Of a stretch of DNA of 64,000 nucleotides, positions 27,828 through 35,768 are shown piece after piece (position 1 is the stretch's first letter; the number at the start of each line of letters is the position of its first letter). Both the position numbers and the translations under genes were made by a program. Source of the stretch: Salinicola socius (GTDB lineage Bacteria; Pseudomonadota; Gammaproteobacteria; Pseudomonadales; Halomonadaceae); the NCBI RefSeq assembly GCF_001937195.1, contig NZ_MSDO01000019.1, positions 1 through 64,000 of the forward strand, written 5' to 3'. Under the pieces are notes generated by a model that had not been told where the DNA came from, made no database searches, and worked only from the letters and a program-made list of their open reading frames with translations.

Positions 27828-29624
27828 CTAGATCGACGGCTCCTCGCGCCGGGCCAGCCGACGACGGCTCACCGCCCGCCGCCAGCGAAGCAGCATCCAT
27901 AGCAGCACGATGACCGCGATGACGATCCAGGTCACCGGACGCTGGGCGTAGGTTTCCACGTAGGGTTTGGCAAATCGCCAGCTCTGCCGGGCTTTATCGA
28001 CCGCGATATCGGCCATCTGCGAGGCGGTGAGTCCGTCGGTGAAAGTGTCGCTGTCGTCGGCATCCAGGCTATCGTTCTGCTGGCGAGAATCGCTGGTAAT
28101 GCCGTGGTCGAGATCCGCGCCGTTCAAGCCCACCGCAGCCTCCGGATGCAGACGCACCACGGGCAGATCGAAGTGCAGCGTACGCCCGCCAAGCTGGGCC
28201 TCGGCGGCGATCTCGACCGGCAGTGACTGTCCGGGATCGGTCTGAGGTATCGCAATCGTCCACTCCCGGTCGCCGCTCTGGCGAATATCGAGCGCTCTAC
28301 CGGTGAGACTGGCACTGAGCTTGGTGTTGTTGACGTCGAGATCCGGATGATTCGCACGCACCACGATCCGGGTACCATCCTCGCTCAGCACGGCACTCAG
28401 GGCAGCGACCACATTCACTGTCTGCACTTGCTGGCGAATCATCCGATCACTGCGCGCCGTGATCGTCAGGCGGGCGTTGCCCAGTTGATCCGCGCCCGGC
28501 AGCTCGCCTTGGAAATGATCCTGAGCAGGGGCCAGTTCGGTGTCGGCGAGCACCGCACCGTCGAGATCGCGCAGTTCGGCACGCACGGTGAAATCCTCGG
28601 GACGCTCGTCGGTGCCCAGCGCTCCGCCATCCGACGCCAGCCACACGTCCAATGGCGTCGAAAAACCTCGATAGAGCGTCGCCGGGAGCGGCGCGCTGCG
28701 CAGGACCGTATCGGCATGGATACCGACACGGCTATCGGCGCCGATATCACCGTCGATCTGCCATTCGCCCGGCGTGGGGTCGGGCACGGTAATCAGGTCG
28801 TAGCGGTCACTGCTCTGCCACTCCACCGAGCCGGGATGATCGTCGCGCGAGTAGCGCTGCCCGTCCGGACCGATCAGCACCGGCGAATCGGCATCCGGCG
28901 CGTGAAACAGCAAGGCGTTGAATTCGTCGATATCATCATCGACGCGAAAGCGCTGCTGGTCATCGATGGGTACCTGGTCGCCGGGCAGGATACGATCGAG
29001 AACATCCAGAAAGGCCCGTAGCAGCTCTTCCGGCGTGTTGGCCACGGCCGCCAGCCCACCGGTGGTCTGCGCCACCTGCTCCAGCAGGGGCAGGTCGACG
29101 TTGTTGGAGAGCGCAATGGGATGCACGACGACGCCGCGCGACGCCAGCTCCGGCGCCAGCTCGTTGATGATGCGCTGGCGTGAAGCGCTGTCACGCGAGG
29201 TCTTGTCACTGCCGGAAGCCGGCAGGTCGACCATGCCATCGGTCAGCAGGATCAGGTGTCGATTGGCGCTATCCGGCGCCGCACTCGACGTCTGGCGCAG
29301 CGCACGCTCGATGTCGGTGAATTGCTGATAGTCGGTCAACTGGGCGCCCATGCGCCCGGCCCGATCACGCCATGTCTCGACGACCTCGCCACTCGGCAAC
29401 GGATTGGCGACGGTGGTGCCGAAAGTCCAGATGGACCCTCGCGCGCTGGGCGGCAGCAGCGTGGCGGCGAACTCCAGCGCGTTGGCGCGCAGGTTCTGGG
29501 GGTCGTTCTGCTTCATGCTACCGGAAACATCGATCACCATTCTCACGTCCGGAGCGGGCTGCGCCAGCGTCCAGGCGGGAAAAAGCGCCGCTACCAGTAC
29601 CCCAATCAACCACAACGCTCGCAT
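27828..29624 (-). CDS. Membrane-anchored VWA-domain protein, function unknown
   Basis: The 598-residue protein has a signal peptide (about 1-21, ending LAQ), a von Willebrand A domain (about 26-215) with an intact MIDAS Asp32-x-Ser34-x-Ser36 (IDVSGSM) and LLTDGMVD, a long beta-rich periplasmic middle region (about 225-500), and one C-terminal membrane helix (about 563-581) followed by an Arg-rich cytoplasmic tail. It should be an inner-membrane protein with a large periplasmic metal-dependent adhesion or scaffold module. The partner gene, a 167-residue membrane protein, lies 91 bases upstream. I cannot assign a pathway; it is not the cytoplasmic BatA/MoxR type and no moxR ATPase is near. Confidence 0.82.
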   Translation of the reverse strand: MRALWLIGVLVAALFPAWTLAQPAPDVRMVIDVSGSMKQNDPQNLRANALEFAATLLPPSARGSIWTFGTTVANPLPSGEVVETWRDRAGRMGAQLTDYQQFTDIERALRQTSSAAPDSANRHLILLTDGMVDLPASGSDKTSRDSASRQRIINELAPELASRGVVVHPIALSNNVDLPLLEQVAQTTGGLAAVANTPEELLRAFLDVLDRILPGDQVPIDDQQRFRVDDDIDEFNALLFHAPDADSPVLIGPDGQRYSRDDHPGSVEWQSSDRYDLITVPDPTPGEWQIDGDIGADSRVGIHADTVLRSAPLPATLYRGFSTPLDVWLASDGGALGTDERPEDFTVRAELRDLDGAVLADTELAPAQDHFQGELPGADQLGNARLTITARSDRMIRQQVQTVNVVAALSAVLSEDGTRIVVRANHPDLDVNNTKLSASLTGRALDIRQSGDREWTIAIPQTDPGQSLPVEIAAEAQLGGRTLHFDLPVVRLHPEAAVGLNGADLDHGITSDSRQQNDSLDADDSDTFTDGLTASQMADIAVDKARQSWRFAKPYVETYAQRPVTWIVIAVIVLLWMLLRWRRAVSRRRLARREEPSI

Positions 29625-29715
29625 CTCTCGCTTCCTTGTCGAAACACACCTCAGGCGTTGGCGGCGGGCATCTCGCCCGAAGCATCGACGCCTTTCAGCC
29701 GCTGTCCTGCCGGAA

Positions 29716-30219
29716 TCAGTTGACTACCGGCTCTCGCCGCTCTCCAGGCTTGCCCCGACCCTCTTCGGGTTTACGGGCAGGACGCCGGGGCCTGGTCTGC
29801 GACGCAGAGCGTTCACGTGACGGGCGCCTGGAGCGGCCCGATCCGTTGCCCGCGTCGTCATTCTCATCGCCGCGGCGGCGAACCAGCAGTCGCCAGGCCA
29901 TCAGGCCCAGCGCCGCCCCGATCACGGCGCCCACCAACAGCAGCGGCAACGCCCCGGCGACCTGCCCGCCATCGTGCTGAACCACGCCAACGGCCATCAC
30001 CACGATCGCCGGGGCCAGACCGGAGTAGGTTTCCCCCGGTTGCAGCAGCGGCAGCGAGAACGGTGCCACCATCCACAGTCCACCGGCGACGACCCCTAGC
30101 ACTATCAGCCGCGGCAACAGCGGCAACCAACGCACACCCAGATAACCGGTGACCAGAACGATCAAGGAAAGCACGCCATAACTCAGCCAGAGTTGCGGCA
30201 GGGAATCGGAAAACAGCAT
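29716..30219 (-). CDS. Small multi-pass membrane protein with basic tail, function unknown
   Basis: The 167-residue product has about four hydrophobic helices (roughly 10-28, 31-58, 62-84 and 92-112, including LLLVGAVIGAALGLMAWRLL), then a highly charged Arg/Pro-rich cytoplasmic-looking tail of about 50 residues. I do not recognise the family. The start at 30219 (MLFSDSLPQ) begins just before the first helix; the longer frame reads through the promoter region and was rejected. It precedes the VWA gene on the same strand and diverges from ptrB, so the two minus-strand genes probably form an operon. Confidence 0.7.
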   Translation of the reverse strand: MLFSDSLPQLWLSYGVLSLIVLVTGYLGVRWLPLLPRLIVLGVVAGGLWMVAPFSLPLLQPGETYSGLAPAIVVMAVGVVQHDGGQVAGALPLLLVGAVIGAALGLMAWRLLVRRRGDENDDAGNGSGRSRRPSRERSASQTRPRRPARKPEEGRGKPGERREPVVN

Positions 30220-30437
30220 GGTAATGACTCTCGATTCATACGATTTGTGCCATGGTACACTCCCAATCGAGAAAGCACAGCCGCCGCTAGCAGCCGTGGA
30301 AACGCGGAGCCCGGGCGCGACTGCCGCAAGCCATCTTTCTCGAAGCGCATTTCCAGACGCGCTTCTACCGAAGCGCCTTGGAAACCTCATCGAGGCGCTT
30401 TTGAAACATCCTGCCCGCAAGGATTCTCCCCCGACCC

Positions 30438-32504
30438 ATGTCCCGTTCGCAGACGACCCAAGCGCTCCCCGCCATTCACTTCCGCCGTGATGACGACCCC
30501 GACTGGCACTGGCTGGAATCGCGCGACGACCCTCAGGTCAAGGCTTTCCTACGCGCGGCCAATCGCGAAAGCGATGCCTTCTTCGCCCCGTTGACGGCAC
30601 TGGAAAATGCACTCTATGAGGGCCATCTGGCGCGCCGGGAGCTCAAGGTGACCGGTTTGCCCACGGCGCTCGATCGATTCCGGTACTGGAGCGAAACGGC
30701 CGGCGATGCCGACTACCCGCTATGGTGGCGACAAGCGGTGCAGAGCGACGCCGCTCCCGAGCTGCTGCTGGACCTCGAGGCTCGCTCGAAAGCGCACGAT
30801 TTTCTCGAACTCGGTGATATGGCGATCTCGTCGGACGAGGAGTGGCTGGCGTGGACCGAAGACGCCAGCGGCAACGAGTATTTCGATCTCTATCTGAAAC
30901 GGTTGCCGGACGGCGAACCGCAGCGTTTACGCCGCCGTATCGGCCCGGACCTGGTGTGGGCGGAGGATAACCGTACGCTGCTTTTCACCCGTTACGACGC
31001 CACGCAACGGCCCGCCAGCGTATGGCTGCTGCGCCCCGAGGATGATCACTGCGAGAAGATTTTCGAGGAGATCGATGTCGAATTCTGGGTCGGACTGGGC
31101 AAGACACGCTCGCGCCAATGGCTGGTGCTGGAAACCGCCTCGAAGGATACCGCGGAGTGCCACCTGATTCCGGCGCGTACGCCAAAGACCCCGCCTGTCT
31201 GCGTACGGCCGCGGGAAACCGGCATCGAATACGCCCTTGAGCATCGCGGCGACCTCTTCTATGTGCTGCACAACCGCGACGGCTCGCACTTCCGCCTGGA
31301 TACGGCGCCGGTATCGCAGCCGGCGAACTGGACGCCACTGGTGCCACATCGCGACGACGTCACCCTCGAGGGCGTCGACGCCTTCGGCTGGGGGCTGGTC
31401 GTCACCGAACGGGATCATCACGAAGCCCAGGTCTACCTGCGCGTGATCGAACTGACGGGCGACGAACTCGGCAGCGATGTCCAGCTAACCGACGGCGTGC
31501 CAGGGGCTCGGCTTCCCCTCCCCGAGGCCCCCTGCAGCCTGGCGCTCGGCGACACCCCGGATTTCCACACGCGTCAGCTGCACCTGCGCGAGGAGTCGTT
31601 CACCTTGCCGGTGCGCTGGATCGAGCACGATCTCGACAGCGGCAAGCAGCGCGTTCTCAAGACCCAGCCGCTCTATGGCGATCTGCAGCCTGACGATCTG
31701 ACCTGCCGACGACTCTGGGCCGAAGGGCACGACGGTGAGCGCATTCCCGTTTCGGTGGTGACCAGAGCCGACAGCAACGGCCAGTCGCCGATGCCGACAC
31801 TGCTCTATGGCTACGGCGCCTACGGTGAAGTCCTGGACCCCTGGTTCTCGATTGCCCGGCTGGAACTGCTGACCCGCGGCGTGGCGTTCGCGGGCGCCCA
31901 CGTACGCGGCGGCGGCGATCGCGGCGAGCCCTGGTATCTGGCGGGCAAGCTCGAGCACAAGGAGAACAGCTTCAGGGACTTCATCGCCGCACGTCAGGCA
32001 CTGGTGGCCGAGGGCATTTCCGATCCCGATCGGATCGCCGCCTACGGGGCGAGCGCCGGCGGCCTGCTGGTCGGCGCCAGCCTCAACCTCGCGCCGGAAG
32101 CGTTCTGCGCGGCCGTGCTCGATGTCCCTTTCGTCGATGTGCTGCGAACCATGGAAAATCCTGATCTGCCGCTGACCACGGCGGAATATACCGAATGGGG
32201 GAACCCGGACGAGCCCGCCGTCCGTCGGCGCATCCGCGATTACTCCCCGCTCGACAATCTGACCGCCCAACCCTACCCCACGATGCTGTTGCAAGGCAGT
32301 TGGCACGACTCTCGAGTGCCTTATTGGGAGCCTGCCAAGCTCTATGCCCGCATGACCGAACTTGGCAGCGCGCGAGGGCCGGTGCTGTTACGAACCGACA
32401 TGGCGTCCGGACACGGGGGCGCATCGGGTCGATTCAAGGCGTGGCGGGACAACGCCCGTCAGGACGCTTTCATCCTGTGGGCGCTGGGACTCGACGCTCT
32501 CTGA
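30438..32504 (+). CDS. ptrB: Oligopeptidase B (protease II)
   Basis: PtrB is a cytoplasmic serine peptidase of family S9A that cuts short peptides after Lys or Arg. The 688-residue protein has the N-terminal seven-bladed propeller and a C-terminal alpha/beta hydrolase with Ser539 in GASAGG, Asp624 in HDSRVPYWEP and His659 in SGHGGASG. Length and the YGYGAYGEVLDPWFS and HVRGGGDRGEPWY motifs fit the family. It is transcribed divergently from the membrane/VWA pair; a TGGTACACT extended -10-like sequence lies near 30254-30262. Confidence 0.95.
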   Translation: MSRSQTTQALPAIHFRRDDDPDWHWLESRDDPQVKAFLRAANRESDAFFAPLTALENALYEGHLARRELKVTGLPTALDRFRYWSETAGDADYPLWWRQAVQSDAAPELLLDLEARSKAHDFLELGDMAISSDEEWLAWTEDASGNEYFDLYLKRLPDGEPQRLRRRIGPDLVWAEDNRTLLFTRYDATQRPASVWLLRPEDDHCEKIFEEIDVEFWVGLGKTRSRQWLVLETASKDTAECHLIPARTPKTPPVCVRPRETGIEYALEHRGDLFYVLHNRDGSHFRLDTAPVSQPANWTPLVPHRDDVTLEGVDAFGWGLVVTERDHHEAQVYLRVIELTGDELGSDVQLTDGVPGARLPLPEAPCSLALGDTPDFHTRQLHLREESFTLPVRWIEHDLDSGKQRVLKTQPLYGDLQPDDLTCRRLWAEGHDGERIPVSVVTRADSNGQSPMPTLLYGYGAYGEVLDPWFSIARLELLTRGVAFAGAHVRGGGDRGEPWYLAGKLEHKENSFRDFIAARQALVAEGISDPDRIAAYGASAGGLLVGASLNLAPEAFCAAVLDVPFVDVLRTMENPDLPLTTAEYTEWGNPDEPAVRRRIRDYSPLDNLTAQPYPTMLLQGSWHDSRVPYWEPAKLYARMTELGSARGPVLLRTDMASGHGGASGRFKAWRDNARQDAFILWALGLDAL

Positions 32505-32563
32505 CGGGGGTGGCGAATCAGGCCATCATCGAATGAATGCGAGGCAGTCGACTGAGGTCAAGC

Positions 32564-33019
32564 TCAGGGCCGTTCGTCGAGGGGAATGATCTCGATGATG
32601 TGCTCTTCATAATCGGCCTCGTCGACATCGGCCTCGCTGACGCCAAAATGGCGAACGCTCATCTTGCGCTCGTGCATGCGACGATCGCTGCCGCTGCGTA
32701 GCGGATGCCAACTGGCCAGTTTGCGACCCTCGGCAAGCCGTCGGTACGCGCAGCTATGAGGCAACCAGTGAAACTGGTCCAGGTTCTGCAGGCTCAACTG
32801 GGTGCACTCCGGCACCCGCTCGAATCGATGCGTATAATCGCTGCAGCGGCAGCTGCCGATATCCAGCAGATGACATGCCACGTTGAGCGTGGCGACATCT
32901 CCCGTCTCCGCATCTTCCATCTTGACCAGACAACATTTGCCACAGCCATCGCAGAGCGCCTCCCACTCCTGCCGAGTCAGCTCCTCGAGGGGAAACTGCT
33001 CCCAGAATCGTTCACGCAT
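32564..33019 (-). CDS. ycgN: UPF0260/YcgN-family cysteine-cluster protein
   Basis: The 151-residue protein carries a cysteine cluster (CDGCGKCC, then ACHLLD, GSCRCSDY, VPECTQL, and HSCAYRRL) typical of the YcgN/YkgJ zinc- or iron-binding families; the biochemical role is unknown. The start at 33019 has GAGGAGAG at Shine-Dalgarno distance, and an in-frame ATG 10 codons upstream was rejected. It follows ycgL by 77 bases and belongs to the rnd-ycgL-ycgN group conserved in many gammaproteobacteria. It converges with ptrB. Confidence 0.92.
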   Translation of the reverse strand: MRERFWEQFPLEELTRQEWEALCDGCGKCCLVKMEDAETGDVATLNVACHLLDIGSCRCSDYTHRFERVPECTQLSLQNLDQFHWLPHSCAYRRLAEGRKLASWHPLRSGSDRRMHERKMSVRHFGVSEADVDEADYEEHIIEIIPLDERP

Positions 33020-33096
33020 AGGACTCTCCTCGCCTGCTATCCGTGGCACGCAACGGACACGCAGCGCGGCCCGTCATCATCGTCATTGCCACGCCA

Positions 33097-33387
33097 TCAT
33101 TCGTCACGTGGGGAGAACAGGTCCAGCACCTCGGGATCCTTTGGCGGCGGCATCTGCAGGTAGAACCCCTGGGCCCGAATCGCGGCCATGACCTTGATCA
33201 CATCGACACGCGCCAGCGGCCGCTCGGGCCGCAGCAATAGCGTCATGACCGACATCGGTGGGCCAAACTGGTCACGCAGCGATTGCGGAACTGCCGCCAT
33301 CCCGCGCGCCTTGTCGAGATACAGGTACATCTCGTCTCGGCGCGGACTCTTGAAGACCTCGCAGATCAGGCGGGAAGCATCCGTCAC
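33097..33387 (-). CDS. ycgL: YcgL-domain protein
   Basis: The 96-residue protein matches the YcgL fold family: an N-terminal strand with a Cys (RLICEVFKSPRRDEMYLYLD), then SLRDQFGPPMSVMTLLL and GFYLQMPPPKDP near the end. The function is unknown. The start is GTG at 33387, overlapping the RNase D stop by 4 bases (GTGA), which restores the family N-terminus that would otherwise be missing or too long. Coupling to rnd suggests a link to RNA processing, but that is inference only. Confidence 0.9.
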   Translation of the reverse strand: MTDASRLICEVFKSPRRDEMYLYLDKARGMAAVPQSLRDQFGPPMSVMTLLLRPERPLARVDVIKVMAAIRAQGFYLQMPPPKDPEVLDLFSPRDE

Positions 33388-34508
33388 GCCGCGGCCTGCT
33401 CGGCCAGTGCCTGTTCCCAGCCGGCCGCCAGCTGCCGACCCCGCCACCCGCTCGGCAACGGTAACGCCGTCTGCCTGAGGTGGGCAGCCACCACGGCTTC
33501 CATCTCCGTCCGGTTGGAGAGTCGTTCGGGCGCCACACCCAGCGCTTCGGCGCGTGCCTGGACGACCTGCTTCAACGCCTTGAGCCGACGCTTGAACGCA
33601 GGGGATGTGGGTATCGGCAGCGGCTCGCAGAGCTCGGCCTCGTCCCGATGGTGCGCGGCCTTGACCAGCGCCAGCAGGGCGTCCCCTTCACGCTTGACCA
33701 GCGTGGGCGTCATGCCATCGATTGCCGCGAGCTCGTAACGGTTCTGCGGCATGGCATCGGCGATCGCGAACAGCAGACTATCCTTGGCCAGCCATCCCCG
33801 CGGCACGTCCCGACGACGAACTTCGGCCTCGCGCCAGACGGTCAGCTCCCGATACGCCTCGATCTGGCGCGGCTTCAAACGCCACAGCTGCCGGTGGCGG
33901 GCGTACCACTGATCCCCCGAAGCCCCATCGCGCCCCTGACTCAACGCGACGCACTCCTCCTCGAACCAGCTCTCGCGCCCCAGCTCCGTCAGCGCCTGGC
34001 GCTGCTGATCCCAGATCGCCGGCAGAAACACCACATCGAGAGCAGCGTAATCCAGCTGGGCCGGTGTCAGCGGCCGTTCGAGCCAATTGGAGCGGGTCTC
34101 TTCCTTGGGCAGGTCCACCCCGCAGCGTTGCGCGACCAGACGCCGATAGCCCATGGCCGGATCCGAGCCCAGGAAAGATTCGGCAACCTGCGTGTCGATC
34201 AGCGGCGCTACCTTGACGCCGGCCCACAGTGACAGCACCTCGAGATCTTCGCTGCAGGCGTGGATCAATTTCGGCGGCCCGCTACTCAACAGCTGCTGGA
34301 GACCGTCGCTCACCGCCACCGCCTTGGGGTCGACCAGGTAGACGACATCACCCGCCGTCAGCTGGATCAGCGCCGGCACGGGATAGAAGCTCGACTCCCG
34401 GAAGAACTCGGTATCCAGCGCGACGATATCCGCCGTGGTCAGCGCCTCGCAGGCGACCTGCAATCCTTCCGGGGTGTCGACCCAACATAGCGAATAGTCA
34501 GAACTCAT
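33384..34508 (-). CDS. rnd: Ribonuclease D
   Basis: RNase D is a 3'-5' exoribonuclease that trims tRNA and other stable RNA precursors. The 374-residue protein has the DEDD exonuclease domain with VALDTEFFRE, LIHACSEDLEVL, and YAALDVVFLPAIWD (DEDDy type), then one or two HRDC domains including PRGWLAKDSLLFAIADAMP and RLKALKQVVQARAEALG. Length matches the E. coli enzyme (375). It is the first gene of rnd-ycgL-ycgN, 92 bases downstream of recR on the same strand. Confidence 0.95.
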   Translation of the reverse strand: MSSDYSLCWVDTPEGLQVACEALTTADIVALDTEFFRESSFYPVPALIQLTAGDVVYLVDPKAVAVSDGLQQLLSSGPPKLIHACSEDLEVLSLWAGVKVAPLIDTQVAESFLGSDPAMGYRRLVAQRCGVDLPKEETRSNWLERPLTPAQLDYAALDVVFLPAIWDQQRQALTELGRESWFEEECVALSQGRDGASGDQWYARHRQLWRLKPRQIEAYRELTVWREAEVRRRDVPRGWLAKDSLLFAIADAMPQNRYELAAIDGMTPTLVKREGDALLALVKAAHHRDEAELCEPLPIPTSPAFKRRLKALKQVVQARAEALGVAPERLSNRTEMEAVVAAHLRQTALPLPSGWRGRQLAAGWEQALAEQAAA

Positions 34509-34600
34509 TCAGATTCCTTGCGGCCATGGACGAGGCCCGGCAGTACGGGAAATCAGTCGGGGCAATGGCGAGATTCGTCCCGAACCTCGCGCCCCACGTC

Positions 34601-35206
34601 TTAATCGTAGGAGAACGGTTGCCGCCCCTGAAACGCGCGGCTGAGCGTGCCGCCATCGACATACTCCAGTTCACCGCCCATGGGCACGCCGTAGGCCAGA
34701 CGTGAGAGCTTGGCCTCTCGCCCGACCAGATGTTCGGCGATGTAATGCGCGGTCGCTTCGCCCTCGACGGTGGGATTGGTTGCCAGAATGATCTCGTTGA
34801 CCGCCTCGGCGGCGAGCCGCGCTTCCAGCTGATCCAGACCGATATCGTCCGGACCGATCCCGTCGAGCGGTGAGAGATGCCCGTGGAGCACGAAGTACTG
34901 ACCGCGATAGCCTCCGGCCTGCTCGATCGCCAGCATGTCAGCCGGCGACTCGACCACGCACAGCAGCGCCGAGTCCCGCCGCGGATCCTGGCAGACCCCG
35001 CACAGCGCCTCTTCGGTCAGCGTTCGACATCGCTCGCAATAGCCGACCTGCTCGATCGCCTGGGTCAGCGCCTGCGATAGCCGCCGGCCGCCGTCGCGAT
35101 CTCGCTCCAGCAAATGCAACGCCATCCGTTGTGCCGTCTTGGGCCCGACGCCCGGCAACACGCGCAGGCTTTCCAGCAACTGCTCGACCAGGGGTGAAAA
35201 GCTCAT
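34601..35206 (-). CDS. recR: Recombination protein RecR
   Basis: RecR works with RecF and RecO to load RecA at gaps. The 201-residue protein has the helix-hairpin-helix [18 protein letters not shown], the four-Cys zinc finger ([16 protein letters not shown]), a Toprim domain (about 80-175, [15 protein letters not shown] and [16 protein letters not shown]) and the C-terminal clamp segment. Its ATG shares one base with the ybaB stop (TGATG), the usual coupling in dnaX-ybaB-recR operons. Confidence 0.97.
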   Translation of the reverse strand: MSFSPLVEQLLESLRVLPGVGPKTAQRMALHLLERDRDGGRRLSQALTQAIEQVGYCERCRTLTEEALCGVCQDPRRDSALLCVVESPADMLAIEQAGGYRGQYFVLHGHLSPLDGIGPDDIGLDQLEARLAAEAVNEIILATNPTVEGEATAHYIAEHLVGREAKLSRLAYGVPMGGELEYVDGGTLSRAFQGRQPFSYD

Positions 35207-35532
35207 CAGAACGGCATCTTCATCCCGGCTGGCAGATTGAGCCCGGAGGAGACTTCTTCCATCCGTGCCTTGGACTGGGTCTCGATCTTGCGTGAGGCAT
35301 CGTTGACCGCGGCTGCCAGCAGGTCCTCGAGCAGCTCCTTGTCTTCCTGCATCAGGGAAGGGTCGATCTCGACGCGACTGACATCATGGCGACCGTTCAT
35401 GGTGACCTTGATCATCCCGGCGCCGGCTTCGCCCGACACCTCCATCTGCGCGATCTCTTCCTGAACCTCCTGCATCTTCTCCTGCATTTCCTGAGCCTGC
35501 TTCATCAGATTGCCCATGCCACCCTTGAACAT
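35206..35532 (-). CDS. ybaB: Nucleoid-associated protein YbaB/EbfC
   Basis: YbaB is a small dimeric DNA-binding protein found with DnaX and RecR in most bacteria. The 108-residue sequence begins with a Met/Gln-rich helix ([17 protein letters not shown]), then the beta sheet with [20 protein letters not shown] and the C-terminal helix [27 protein letters not shown] precedes the ATG. In most relatives dnaX and ybaB are nearly adjacent; here a 236-base repeat-rich gap separates them. Confidence 0.96.
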   Translation of the reverse strand: MFKGGMGNLMKQAQEMQEKMQEVQEEIAQMEVSGEAGAGMIKVTMNGRHDVSRVEIDPSLMQEDKELLEDLLAAAVNDASRKIETQSKARMEEVSSGLNLPAGMKMPF

Positions 35533-35556
35533 GACGAACTCCTTCGAGATTGGGAA

Positions 35557-35685
35557 TACTTTTGAAAAATGGAAGTACTGTTGAAAAATGGAAGTACTGT
35601 CGAGAGCCTTTTAGCACTGCCGAACGTCGTGGCACTGTCGAAAGTCGTGGCGCTGCCGAAAGTCGTGGTGCTGTTGAACTCGTAG
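35557..35685. repeat. Two short tandem repeat arrays between dnaX and ybaB
   Basis: First, two copies of a 19-base unit TACTGTTGAAAAATGGAAG lie at 35557-35575 and 35576-35594 (first copy with a T for G), followed by a partial third. Then four degenerate 18-base units of the type GCACTGTCGAAAGTCGTG fill 35614-35685. The 236-base gap (35533-35768) has more A/T than its neighbours. No gene is supported in it. Confidence 0.88.
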
Positions 35686-35768
35686 CGCAGCAAAATTCGA
35701 AAGCCAGTTCGGGGCGCTCCCTTCGAACACCAACGCCCCCTTCGAAAACCAACGCCACCTGACCAGCG

